A stretch of 64,000 nt of DNA from Molanna angustata. Its lineage: Eukaryota > Arthropoda > Insecta > Trichoptera > Molannidae. Of this stretch, positions 34,901 through 41,698 are shown piece by piece. Position numbers and translations under genes: made by a program. Numbering within the stretch: the stretch's first letter is position 1; each line of letters starts with the position of its first letter. The notes beneath the pieces are model-generated. The model was not told the origin of the DNA. It made no database searches and was given only the letters and a program-made list of their open reading frames with translations. The stretch is from positions 34,385,778 to 34,449,777 of the forward strand of contig OY754979.1 of assembly GCA_963576475.1 (NCBI GenBank), read 5' to 3'.

Positions 34901-36134
34901 ATAATATAGATATCATGTTTTCAGTCACTAGATTTAGTTTTATATGTCATCTTAAAAGGAGTTTAAACCAGTAAAAAACTACAAATTAACTTCATTAAAT
35001 ACCTCACTAGAACACAGACGCAAAGTCGGTATTTTAAGTTTATTCTATAGATATCTACTACCACGGGAATTGCTCAGAAGAACTTGCATCTTTGGTCCCT
35101 CCTCCACCCACTCGCAGCAGAGACACTCGCTTCACTCAATCGCAGCATCCATTCACAGTGGACCTTCAACATATACGAACAAGTCGCTTCTCGAACTCCT
35201 TTATTAATACAGCAGCCCGACTGTGGAACGATCTTCCGAATTCTGTGTTTCCATCTTCGTACAACCCGGGTCTTTTTAAAATCCGAATTAATAAACTCTT
35301 TTCTAGATTGCAAACCCCTCCCAACGCTACGTAGTGCGCATCTTCGGAAGAGTAAAATGGACCCAATTCCTAATAGCTGGTGTCCCCTACGTAGACATGT
35401 TAAAAAAAACCTACCTATTTATTTACCTAGGACTGTGCATTTGGGTCGTCAGCAGTGTCTAATATAAAAGGAAAAATGTATGGCTACATCCAGCAGTGGA
35501 GGGACGAGGTCTAGAGAAGAAGAAGGTAAAACAATAGTAGTTCCTGTTATAAAATAAGAAAAACCTACCTGAGGAGTCATTCATCAACCAAGCCACCGCT
35601 GCGGACGCCGTGGCTGAAGAGTAATGTCCCTCGGTTGTCAGAGGAGATCCACTTCCTTCTCCTGGAGTCAGGCTGAGACTATTGGGCTGACATGCAGAGG
35701 ACGAGCAGTCTGGGGGTAACTGCAGGGAGACCGGAGACCCGGAGGATGGACCCACGGCCAACAAAGAAAATGGACAGTGGGACAGGGGAGATGAGGGGAT
35801 ACTGGAACCAGAACCGACCAGGAAACCCGAATGGTTGTTGTTTAGATTCGGACTCGGAGAACCAGCCAGAAGATTGGACAGTGAACAATTGAGGCCCGCG
35901 GAAGACGATGGAAGCAGAGAAGCCAAGGAGGTCTGAGACAGAGCGACTGTCGGAGACTGTGAAGAGGTATAGAGGGACGATAGAGAACAGTGGACCAGAG
36001 GAGACGGGGTGACAGTTGTGGATGTGACCAACAGGGCTGGATGGAGATCTTGGTCTGGCAACAGACAGCCGGGAGATCCGTATGTGGAGTCTGAAGGGCT
36101 GCTTGAATTAGAATTGTGATCGCCGGAGGATAAT
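22730..36134 (-). CDS. eya: Eyes absent (EYA) transcriptional co-activator and tyrosine phosphatase, 12 exons
   Basis: Exons in transcript order: 36134-35569, 34468-34246, 32051-31944, 30752-30605, 29994-29844, 29292-29199, 29108-28925, 28515-28426, 27642-27356, 24508-24386, 23725-23604, 22911-22730. All introns are GT-AG on the - strand and all phases agree, giving about 758 codons ending MGFL then stop. The N-terminal part is Ser/Pro/Tyr/Gly-rich (transactivation region). The C-terminal EYA domain starts at [17 protein letters not shown], where DLDET is the HAD-type catalytic motif with nucleophilic Asp, and continues with [39 protein letters not shown] and [10 protein letters not shown]. 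In the known pathway it partners Sine oculis/Six proteins in eye determination. A Gly-rich insert interrupts the EYA domain. No start codon lies in the first exon listed, so at least one 5' coding exon is missing. Confidence 0.95.
22912..23603. other. eya intron, no gene
   Basis: AT-rich intron between the last two eya exons. No repeats recognised beyond A/T runs. Confidence 0.6.
23604..23725 (-). CDS. eya: eya exon, EYA domain
   Basis: Acceptor TTGATTTCAG, donor GTAAGT. Encodes [20 protein letters not shown] and [20 protein letters not shown]. Nearly diagnostic of EYA proteins. Confidence 0.97.
23841..23889 (-). ncRNA. Hammerhead ribozyme motif, sense strand of eya intron
   Basis: On the - strand: CUGAAGA (23882-23876, fits CUGANGA), one unpaired G, stem II GGAGC/GCUCC with loop GGUCA, GAAA (23859-23856), a self-complementary stem III around AACUGGUU and predicted cleavage after A at 23848. 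Stem I has only four solid pairs (GUCUGUC with GACACUG). The core is intact but stem I is weak, so activity is uncertain. It would be transcribed as part of eya pre-mRNA. Confidence 0.62.
23991..24038 (+). ncRNA. Degraded hammerhead motif, mirror copy
   Basis: CUGAGGA (23998-24004), one unpaired G, GGAGC/GCUCC stem II, but GAAA has become GAAU and stem III has changed to ACUAUAGU. Probably inactive. Mirror image of the motif at 23841-23889. Confidence 0.45.
24044..24230. mobile_element. MITE nested in the right arm of the palindrome
   Basis: CTAAG flanks it at 24039-24043 and 24231-24235. Imperfect inverted termini begin GCTGTGTTTC (left) and end GAAACAACCCTGG (right), followed inwards by AACTTTGATTTCAT and its complement. 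Removing it restores the symmetry with the left arm, which confirms the insertion. Confidence 0.78.
24386..24508 (-). CDS. eya: eya exon, EYA domain
   Basis: Acceptor TTGTTTGCAG, donor GTTAGT. Encodes [20 protein letters not shown] and then [20 protein letters not shown], a highly conserved EYA segment. Confidence 0.96.
24704..24832. mobile_element. 129-bp TA-flanked MITE, copy 1
   Basis: Inverted termini GGTCGTATTAC...GTAATACGACC; TA at 24702-24703 and 24833-24834, as for Tc1/mariner-type insertions. Differs from the copy at 31016-31144 by about one base. Both copies lie in eya introns. Confidence 0.88.
24835..26880. other. eya intron, no gene; repeat fragments
   Basis: Contains a small tandem duplication of GGTACCCTGCTCCTA (25379-25412), AATAATAATAAT at 25442, a (GT)n run followed by a run of 12 C (25962-25985), and around 25860-26330 sequence of transposon-flank style. 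No coding recognised. Confidence 0.5.
26884..27290 (-). mobile_element. LINE reverse-transcriptase C-terminal fragment
   Basis: - strand open frame of about 120 codons: [57 protein letters not shown] and [17 protein letters not shown], the conserved tail of insect LINE proteins (R-R-M-L-x-I-x-W, F-G-H-I-x-R, G-R-x-P-x-R-W-x-D). Frame open but 5'-truncated. In the eya intron, ending about 65 bases from the exon boundary at 27356. Confidence 0.85.
27356..27642 (-). CDS. eya: eya exon, EYA domain with Gly-rich insert
   Basis: Acceptor ATGTGATAG, donor GTACAA. Encodes [20 protein letters not shown] and [13 protein letters not shown], then a Gly/Val/Pro-rich run of about 30 residues, then [20 protein letters not shown] and the helix [10 protein letters not shown]. 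The insert falls where other EYA proteins have a short variable loop and is locally GC-rich. Confidence 0.95.
27643..28425. other. eya intron with SINE remnant
   Basis: 28100-28260 reads on the - strand as a SINE: CCTGGGCTCGATCCCCAGCA (box B), then AATTTATTTAAATTAGTTTC, AATATTGCTTCTCTGGGC and CTTGCGCAGGGTGCAAGGA, as in 36301-36512. Upstream is a T-run and AT-rich sequence. No gene. Confidence 0.7.
28426..28515 (-). CDS. eya: eya exon, EYA domain
   Basis: Exactly 90 bases, phase 0 at both ends. Acceptor ATTCCAG, donor GTAATT. Encodes [20 protein letters not shown], a signature EYA-domain segment, then DIE. Confidence 0.96.
28925..29108 (-). CDS. eya: eya exon with catalytic DLDET motif
   Basis: Acceptor TTTGTTTTCAG, donor GTCAGT. 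Encodes a basic linker (SRGRGRRQ) then [20 protein letters not shown], the start of the EYA domain with the HAD nucleophile motif DxDxT, and ends GGFAARYNK. Confidence 0.96.
29199..29292 (-). CDS. eya: eya exon, linker to EYA domain
   Basis: Acceptor TTGTTTTCAG, donor GTTAGT. Encodes [20 protein letters not shown] and [11 protein letters not shown]. It contains two Ser-Pro sites (SPLSP) in the region where MAPK phosphorylation of Eya is known in Drosophila; equivalence here is inference. Confidence 0.88.
29844..29994 (-). CDS. eya: eya exon, Tyr/Pro-rich region
   Basis: Acceptor CATGTTTAG, donor GTAAGT. Encodes [20 protein letters not shown] and [20 protein letters not shown]. The [15 protein letters not shown] segment resembles the conserved tyrosine-rich domain upstream of the EYA domain. 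Confidence 0.92.
29995..30604. other. eya intron, no gene
   Basis: AT-rich intron; short AATAATAATAA runs. Nothing recognised. Confidence 0.5.
30605..30752 (-). CDS. eya: eya exon, Gly/Tyr/Pro-rich region
   Basis: Acceptor TGTTTTTAG, donor GTGAGT. Encodes [20 protein letters not shown] and then [19 protein letters not shown]. Low-complexity Gly run followed by a Tyr/Pro-rich patch. Confidence 0.9.
31016..31144. mobile_element. 129-bp TA-flanked MITE, copy 2
   Basis: Near-identical twin of 24704-24832, with TA at 31014-31015 and 31145-31146. Both insertions point the same way in different introns of the same gene. Confidence 0.88.
31201..31425. repeat. Perfect 99-bp-arm palindrome within family A element
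   Basis: Arms 31201-31299 and 31327-31425 are exact reverse complements; spacer 27 bases (31300-31326). The inner part of each arm contains the terminus of DNA element family A (TTTAATTATCTCAATAGAGA) and the outer part its sub-terminal sequence (ATCCAATGTTTGCGCATATG). Confidence 0.92.
31266..31890. mobile_element. Inverted-repeat DNA element family A, copy in eya intron
   Basis: Same body as 60893-61468: ATTGGTACAAGTAGGTAAA, TTCAGGGGTGAC, ATAGATGGCGTTACAA, GGCATAATTGGTGAACGTTG and GCCCTGTAGGTGCC, ending TCTATTGAGATAATTAAAAA. A third terminus copy at 31311-31361 makes the left end a foldback. Non-coding, so non-autonomous. Confidence 0.82.
31944..32051 (-). CDS. eya: eya exon, Tyr/Ser-rich region
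   Basis: Acceptor ATTGTTACAG, donor GTAACT. Encodes [20 protein letters not shown] and [15 protein letters not shown], a tyrosine-rich stretch expected in the EYA transactivation domain. Phase matches both neighbours. Confidence 0.9.
32052..33149. other. eya intron with LINE scraps
   Basis: 32905-33075 on the + strand contains [20 protein letters not shown], resembling a decayed LINE C-terminus (W-L-R-x-I-R-E). The rest is AT-rich with CTCTCCTCTCCTCTTCC near 32260. No gene. Confidence 0.5.
33150..33325. mobile_element. Short MITE with perfect 15-bp inverted termini
   Basis: CGAGGGGTGAAAGGC (33150-33164) and GCCTTTCACCCCTCG (33311-33325) bound 176 bases of AT-rich DNA. No convincing target duplication. 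Confidence 0.7.
33326..34245. other. eya intron, no gene
   Basis: 33345-33415 (TTTGTTAATATTAACAAAAT, ACTAACCGAACTATAGTGAC) recurs inverted at about 45405-45480. Otherwise unrecognised sequence. Confidence 0.5.
34246..34468 (-). CDS. eya: eya exon, glycine-rich region
   Basis: Acceptor ACCTTTAG, donor GTGAGT. Encodes [13 protein letters not shown], a run of ten glycines, [11 protein letters not shown] and ends [10 protein letters not shown]. The VKSE-RSPG phrase resembles a motif in insect Eya N-terminal regions. GC-rich, unlike the surrounding AT-rich DNA. Confidence 0.88.
34469..35040. other. eya intron, no gene
   Basis: AT-rich, no recognised feature. Confidence 0.5.
35070..35415 (+). mobile_element. 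5'-truncated LINE C-terminus
   Basis: + strand frame [40 protein letters not shown] and [20 protein letters not shown], the standard ending of CR1/jockey-like LINE reverse transcriptases (A-R-L-W-N-x-L-P, F-K-x-R-I-N-K). Ends in TTAAAAAAAACC. About 95% identical to 37368-37575. Runs opposite to eya, inside its intron. Confidence 0.85.
35569..36134 (-). CDS. eya: eya exon, Ser/Pro-rich transactivation region
   Basis: The largest exon, 566 bases, acceptor TTGTTTCAG, donor GTAGGT. Encodes a Ser/Thr/Pro/Leu-rich, low-complexity segment starting [20 protein letters not shown] and ending [11 protein letters not shown]. No in-frame ATG before MNDSS near its end, so it is not the first coding exon. 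Confidence 0.85.
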
Positions 36135-36300
36135 CTGAAACAACGAAATAAAAAAATCGATTAGGAATGTAATCTTACAAATAATTATTTACAATAGTGG
36201 AAGTTTGATATAGCGAGTACAAAAAATATGATTATTGTATTTTTGAAGTTATGTCAAATACAAATACGGACAGAAAAATCATGTGAGATAAAAACTGTGC

Positions 36301-36512
36301 CGACCGCCGTGGCACAGTTGATAAGCCGTTTGGTTTCTGTGCGGGCGTCCTGGGTTCGATTCCCAGCAGAGGAGAAATTTATTTAAATTTATTTCTCATG
36401 CAAATATTGCTTCTCTGGGCTGGAAACACTGGTTAGTTGGAAGAAATTGCCACACGGCAATAAACTCGCCACTTGCGCAGGGTGCAAGGAAATGTTCATT
36501 ATTATTATTATT
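36301..36512 (+). mobile_element. tRNA-derived SINE with (ATT)n tail
   Basis: Box A-like TGGCACAGTTGATAAGCC (36310) and box B GGTTCGATTCCC (36353-36364) in tRNA-like spacing. Then a body shared with 28100-28260 (AATATTGCTTCTCTGGGC, GCGCAGGGTGCAAGGA) and an ATT repeat. Not a tRNA gene: no acceptor-stem pairing and it runs on into SINE body. Confidence 0.82.
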
Positions 36513-37365
36513 ATATCTATTTGATTTATACTTTCATATAATATAAGCCTATATACTATTATACATTAGATAATTCTGCGTTGATAATATGTTTATAATA
36601 TGTGCGATATCTTAACATTACGTTAATTTCTTAAAATACTTCATCATTTTCTATAAAAAACAGGTAGATGTTATGTTTTGATAATATTTTGTATCTAGTT
36701 TTGTTAACGTAGGAAGGAACTGAACATTTAGTAATAATATATGATGGAGGTTCCCAATGGTAAATATTTCAGTCATCCTACGTGGTCTCACAGTAATACG
36801 ACATTAATAATAAACAAGATAAAAAATAATAAAGGTAATATACCTGTTCTGGCGTTAAGAGAAAAGTCCAAGTCGACGTAGCTAACTAATGGGCTATGAT
36901 AAGATCTTTATACTATGGTCTGGTCTGGTGTGGTTTAGTGCGGTGTATCCCAGGGACTAAGTGTGGGGCCTAAACTTCACCCAAAGACCAGACCACAACC
37001 TGCGATTTACACGATTTATATTGTTTCCGATTAAAAACACATTTAGATTTTTGTTCTGTATCTAATATCTGCTCAACAAATGACAAAATATGGCCACAAA
37101 TTGTCAGAGAATCTATTCTTGAATTGAAACCGATTTCAGATTTGCTAAAAAAACACAAATTGAATAATATAAAAATCAATATTGTTTCATAGAGTCAACA
37201 ATTACTTAAAACTCATTATAATTACACTTAGTCACATTAGATTAGAAACAACAAAATTTTGACTCGAAGGAACTAAAACGCTATTACAATACACAATCAC
37301 GGCATATCCCACAATGTGAGTGAAAGATGTTCGGAAGTAGGTACATCACCTTATAAAAGGAAGCA
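36513..37365. other. No recognised gene; AT-rich
   Basis: No recognisable coding. At 36843 the - strand has a good donor sequence (GCCAGAACAG then GTATAT), but the frame needed for eya has a stop 12 bases before it and no ATG, so at best a non-coding exon could end there. Confidence 0.4.
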
Positions 37366-37367
37366 CA

Positions 37368-37575
37368 GCAGCCCGACTGTGGAAAGATCTTCCGAATTCG
37401 GTGTTTCCACCTTCGTACAACCCGGGTCTTTTTAAAATCCGAATTAATAAACTCTTTTCTAGATTGCAAACCCCTCCCAACGCTACGTAGTGCGCTTCTT
37501 CGGAAGAGTAAAATGGACCCACATCCTAATAGCTGGCGTCCCCTACGCAGACATGTTAAAAAAAAAAAAAAAACC
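37368..37575 (+). mobile_element. 5'-truncated LINE C-terminus, second copy
   Basis: AGCAGCCCGACTGTGGAA to a poly-A run at 37556-37573, near-identical to 35200-35415 ([20 protein letters not shown]). Followed by another LINE scrap encoding VIPHTPASSHLKGTSFRIAG. Confidence 0.82.
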
Positions 37576-37642
37576 TTATGAAAGGAAGCACGGTACGTGC
37601 GTGATTCCCCACACACCAGCATCATCACACCTAAAAGGCACT

Positions 37643-37860
37643 TCATTCAGAATTGCTGGTGAACCTCATTGCTGAACTATGGGAGATATTATTTATCATT
37701 CAGAATTGCCGGTGAACCTCATTGCTGAACTATGGGATATATGTTATTTATCATTCAGAATTGCCGGTGAACCTCATTGCTGAACTATGGGATATGTTAT
37801 TTATCATTCAGAATTGCCGGTGAACCTCATTGCTGAACTATGGGAGATATTACTATTTAT
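37643..37860. repeat. Tandem repeat, four units of 53-56 bp
   Basis: Unit CATTCAGAATTGCCGGTGAA, then CCTCATTGCTGAACTATGGG, then a variable GATATTATTTAT end. It grows out of the LINE scrap at its left: the first unit is the 3' end of that fragment, so it is an expansion of a retroelement tail. Confidence 0.85.
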
Positions 37861-38540
37861 CTCGTTGTATTTTCGATATCCCAGTTTTTCGACAGGACAC
37901 CCGCAAACGATGATATAATAGAAAAGAGTGGAAGCACTATTCTAAGCCGGAGCTTCACAGAAATCTATAGGTATCAATCTGAGATTGTGGTATCAAGATA
38001 GATAAATCATAAATAACTATGTAACAAAATTATCAATCAGCTTAGATCAAACCGTGTAAATTCAGAGTTTACGGTAAAAATCATCTTGTATCTGTCATCA
38101 GGGATTAGCCATGGCACAGTCAATAGCATCAAGTTAACAACAAATGCTGTTGAACCACCCAACTATGGACATGCAAAGCAGAAAACACGTTTGTCCAAAT
38201 GAGGATTTAATAAGGTCGATCGATATAGAGTTGGTTGAAAGATTGATCGATTCATTTAACACTCGAATTGGTAGTCTGTCGTTCAGCAGACCAGAAGAGG
38301 CAATTTTTGCTAACGTCGAATTAGAAACCTAATTTCTCCTCAAATATATATTGGCCATTATAATATATCTTCTTATATGCAATGGTTTGTTCCATCTTGT
38401 TCTCCATGACGTATACCTATTATAGATGTTTAATTTGTCAATGCTGACGGCAGGGATGTTGCAGAATTCCACAGTAGGGTTTTATTAAACCAAATTTCTG
38501 ATTTGTTCCACAATGACTCATTTAACTGGCAAGGATGATC
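37861..38540. other. No recognised gene
   Basis: Contains a 62-codon open frame (38144-38332) without recognisable features. No other structure seen. Confidence 0.4.
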
Positions 38541-38544
38541 ATTT

Positions 38545-38715
38545 CAGCTGATTAGACCTTTATCAACTAATAGAAAGATCCAAAAGACGATGGAAGGACT
38601 TGGTGGCAAAGGATATGGGGATATGTAGGTAATGTCGTCTCTGAAGACGTTGCTCTAGAAAGGACAAAGTGGGGGAGCGCAGTAAGGAGAGCTAACTCCA
38701 TCACCCATGTACCTA
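38545..38715 (+). mobile_element. Decayed LINE tail
   Basis: + strand RSKRRWKDLVAKDMGICR then stops. The K-R-R-W-K-D-x-V-A-x-D-M pattern is the C-terminus of RTE/BovB-like LINE proteins in insects. Confidence 0.6.
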
Positions 38716-39199
38716 GTATATAAGCTATGGTGGAGATAGAGACATATGTAGGTATATATTTATTTATTCCACTATATAAGTAATTTATTTTTAAATCACA
38801 TTTTCGCGTTTGTTTTTAACTGTCAATTTCATAGTTTTAGAGAACTACGAGTATTTATATAGGTAGGTAGGTACATGCATTTTCAATGATCCCTCTGTAG
38901 TTAACTTATAATATATTTTCTATAAAATCCGTCAGATTTGTTTTGGATTAGCTGTTCATCTCTCACCACCACCCGTTCTGCTTATATTGGGAGTAGGTAA
39001 TAACATCCCCTTGCAAAACTTGAAAGAATTCAAAAAACTCTAAAACTATGCATACACTTCATTTAAAGTGAAAATGGAGCTATATACATATATGAGGAAA
39101 CTGCTGACTCACCGTTTTTTTATTCTTGGATAAGTTAACAAGCATCAGAGGTGGTGAAACAGCCCCGAAAGAGTTTATCATTTATTGATAGTAAATAGA

Positions 39200-39830
39200 T
39201 TGTAGGTACTTTATTAAAACAATCGAAATAGATTGTTCTCGTATAAAAACAATCGAAATAGATTGTACTTGTATTAAAACAATCTAAATAAATTGTACCT
39301 ACTTGTATTTAAACAATCTAAATAAATTGTACCTACTTGTATTTAAACAATATAACTAAATAGATTGTACTTGTATTAAAACAGTCCAAATAAATTGTAC
39401 CTACTTGTATTAATAACAATAGAAATAGATTGTACTTATACTTGTATAAAAACAATCGAAATAGATTTAACTTGTATTAAAACAATAGAAATAGATTGTA
39501 CTTATACTTGTATAAAAACAATCGAAATAGATTTAACTTGTATTAAAACAATAGAAATAGATTGTACTTATACTTGTATAAAAACAATCGAAATAGATTT
39601 AACTTGTATTAAAACAATAGAAATAGATTGTACTTACTTGTATTTAAATAATAGAAATAGATTGTACCTACTTGTATTTAAATAATAGAAATAGATTGTA
39701 CTTGTATTAAAACAAATGAAATAGATTGAAATTGTATTAAAACAATCGAAATATATTATTGTAGGTACTTATATTAAATCAATCGAATTAGATTGTATCT
39801 ACTTGTATTAAAACAATCGAAATAATATTT
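39200..39830. repeat. Minisatellite, about 30-bp unit with 66-bp higher-order repeat
   Basis: Unit ACTTGTATTAAAACAATCGA then AATAGATTGT, about 20 copies. In 39418-39615 pairs of variant units form an exact 66-base higher-order unit repeated three times. The open frame across it (TIEID repeated) is a by-product. Confidence 0.9.
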
Positions 39831-41689
39831 AAAATTCATATTCTAATCAAGTAGACAATAGTTATTTAAAGAAGAAACAGATGTGATGGTGCAGGTAGGT
39901 ACCTACCTACATAGGTACCTATATAAGACAGAGAGCTAACAGAGAAATGATAAAATTAATATAAATGTTATACTATGCCTCGGTTGCAATAAAAATAAAT
40001 CTTTACGGGAATCTCTCGTTCTGGGGACATTTTTTATATTAATTTATTGTACCTACCTACCTACCTACATAAATATATTACCAAGTTGAACCGTCTCTCG
40101 CGGACCTGCATCACACCAACACATACATACCTATACTTAATATAATATATAGGTAGACATACATACATACATACACACATCACACTCATTCAACTAACTG
40201 TTACACGGTGGTCTTTATATCACGTCAACTATTTTTTATAACAATTTCATTTGACGTTTTATACTGCACGACAAAAAATTAACAAATTTTGTAACGGTCG
40301 AATGATTACGGCCGTCATTGGGTCAGCGGAATGTCGTCTGACTTCCGAATCTCGAATCCTGAATTCGATTCTATTTCAAATCGAAATTAAGTAGATCTAT
40401 ATACGAATATAGACATGGTGCTAGTGGGACCCTTTACATCCTTCTACCACTCAATTTTTCTTTTATTTTTTTCCCGAATTGCTTATTTTGTATAAGTAGG
40501 TACCTACATATTTTGTGTTTCTTTATATTCTTTATTTTTTTATTTACTCTTTAATATGTTATATCTGTACTCTGTTAAACCATCATGTCATGTTATTTCA
40601 ATGTATTATATCTATTATTGTGACCATAATATTGTGAAACATGTAACGATGAACCCAAGTGTTCTGTAAAGAACCTAGGGGGGATAAAATACAATTAATA
40701 AACAATAAATAAACAATAGGAGATGGAAGAGGCCTTCCTCCAGGAATGGACGGGATTAGGCTGAGAAAAAGACGTAATGAGAAACGAATATAGAATTTTA
40801 TTAAGAGAAACATAAATAAGCATGCAAAATGTATTCTCTATGACAAAGATCGGTAAAGAACGCAAAGTATTCTGTCTTAAAATCGGATGTAGGTAAGTAC
40901 CTACCTGCAGTGTTCTATTTTAAAATGTAACCTACCTATCTAATAATAAACAACGATGATTTCATGTTCGAAGTACGGAACGAAATTTACGGTGTTCCAT
41001 TTTTAATCAGCTCGTTAGACAATCAGTTCATTTTGTTTTAGTTGTAATAAGTGAGTGAAAATTTAAGATAAGTTTTTTTCATAATAATATAATTATTTGT
41101 TTATATACCTACTTGCCTACTTGTCAAAAAAACTTTTCAAATTAAATCACCTTTAGTTACCTATATAATTATTAAAATAAATAATAACTCCCTCTTGTCA
41201 CAGTCAAATTCAATAACAATTTCGATTTCCAATTTTCAAAATACATCAATACAGAAAATTATATTAATTCGATTTTTTTTAAGAATTGTCATCAAATTTG
41301 AATGAATTTCCCAAAAGAATCTCTAGTGAGGAGGTGTATGTCAAAATAAAAATTACATTATTAAGTCTCAGTAAAAATATTGTTTATTATCAATGAATTA
41401 CATCATCAATATTCAATTTCATTGATTAATTTGAACGTCATTCACACTTCGGTGGTCAATTATTATGTCTTGATCAATTCGAGGAAAAAACATATCTTAT
41501 TACGAAATTCTATTCGTTTGTAAAATATTCAATAATTGACATTATAACATAATAAATCATAATATATTGTTAGGTAGGTATATTGATGCATTACATAGTC
41601 TCAAGGTCAGACAGTCTATTAATTATGGATATAGTATTACTTACATACGCCTAATTATATAATTTTTAAATTATACAATATATTGTAAT
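39831..41689. other. No recognised gene; repeats and AT-rich DNA
   Basis: 39892-39912 and 40050-40070 hold TAGGTACCTA/CCTACCTACC-type motifs; (ACAT)n near 40160. 40405-40620 is a repeat (ACATGGTGCTAGTGGGACCC) found inverted at 49815-49995. 40710-40800 resembles a LINE tail. No host coding seen. Confidence 0.5.
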
Positions 41690-41698
41690 ATGTATATA

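Noticed and set aside
35459..36061. 200-codon - strand frame taken as a whole gene
   Set aside because: It is the eya exon 36134-35569 read through its splice donor into the intron; the first codon is TTG, not a true start.
36301..36375. tRNA gene suggested by box A and B
   Set aside because: No paired acceptor stem, no clear anticodon arm, and the sequence runs on into a SINE body and (ATT)n tail. The same holds for 49181-49260.
36843..36960. Possible upstream coding exon of eya ending at a good donor
   Set aside because: In the frame needed to join 36134 there is a stop 12 bases before the donor and no ATG after it; could only be untranslated sequence.
38091..38104. CTGATGA on the - strand as a hammerhead core
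   Set aside because: No GAAA at the right distance and no stem II or stem I pairing.
39395..39685. 96-codon repetitive frame (TIEID repeats)
   Set aside because: Translation of the 30-base minisatellite with no unique sequence.
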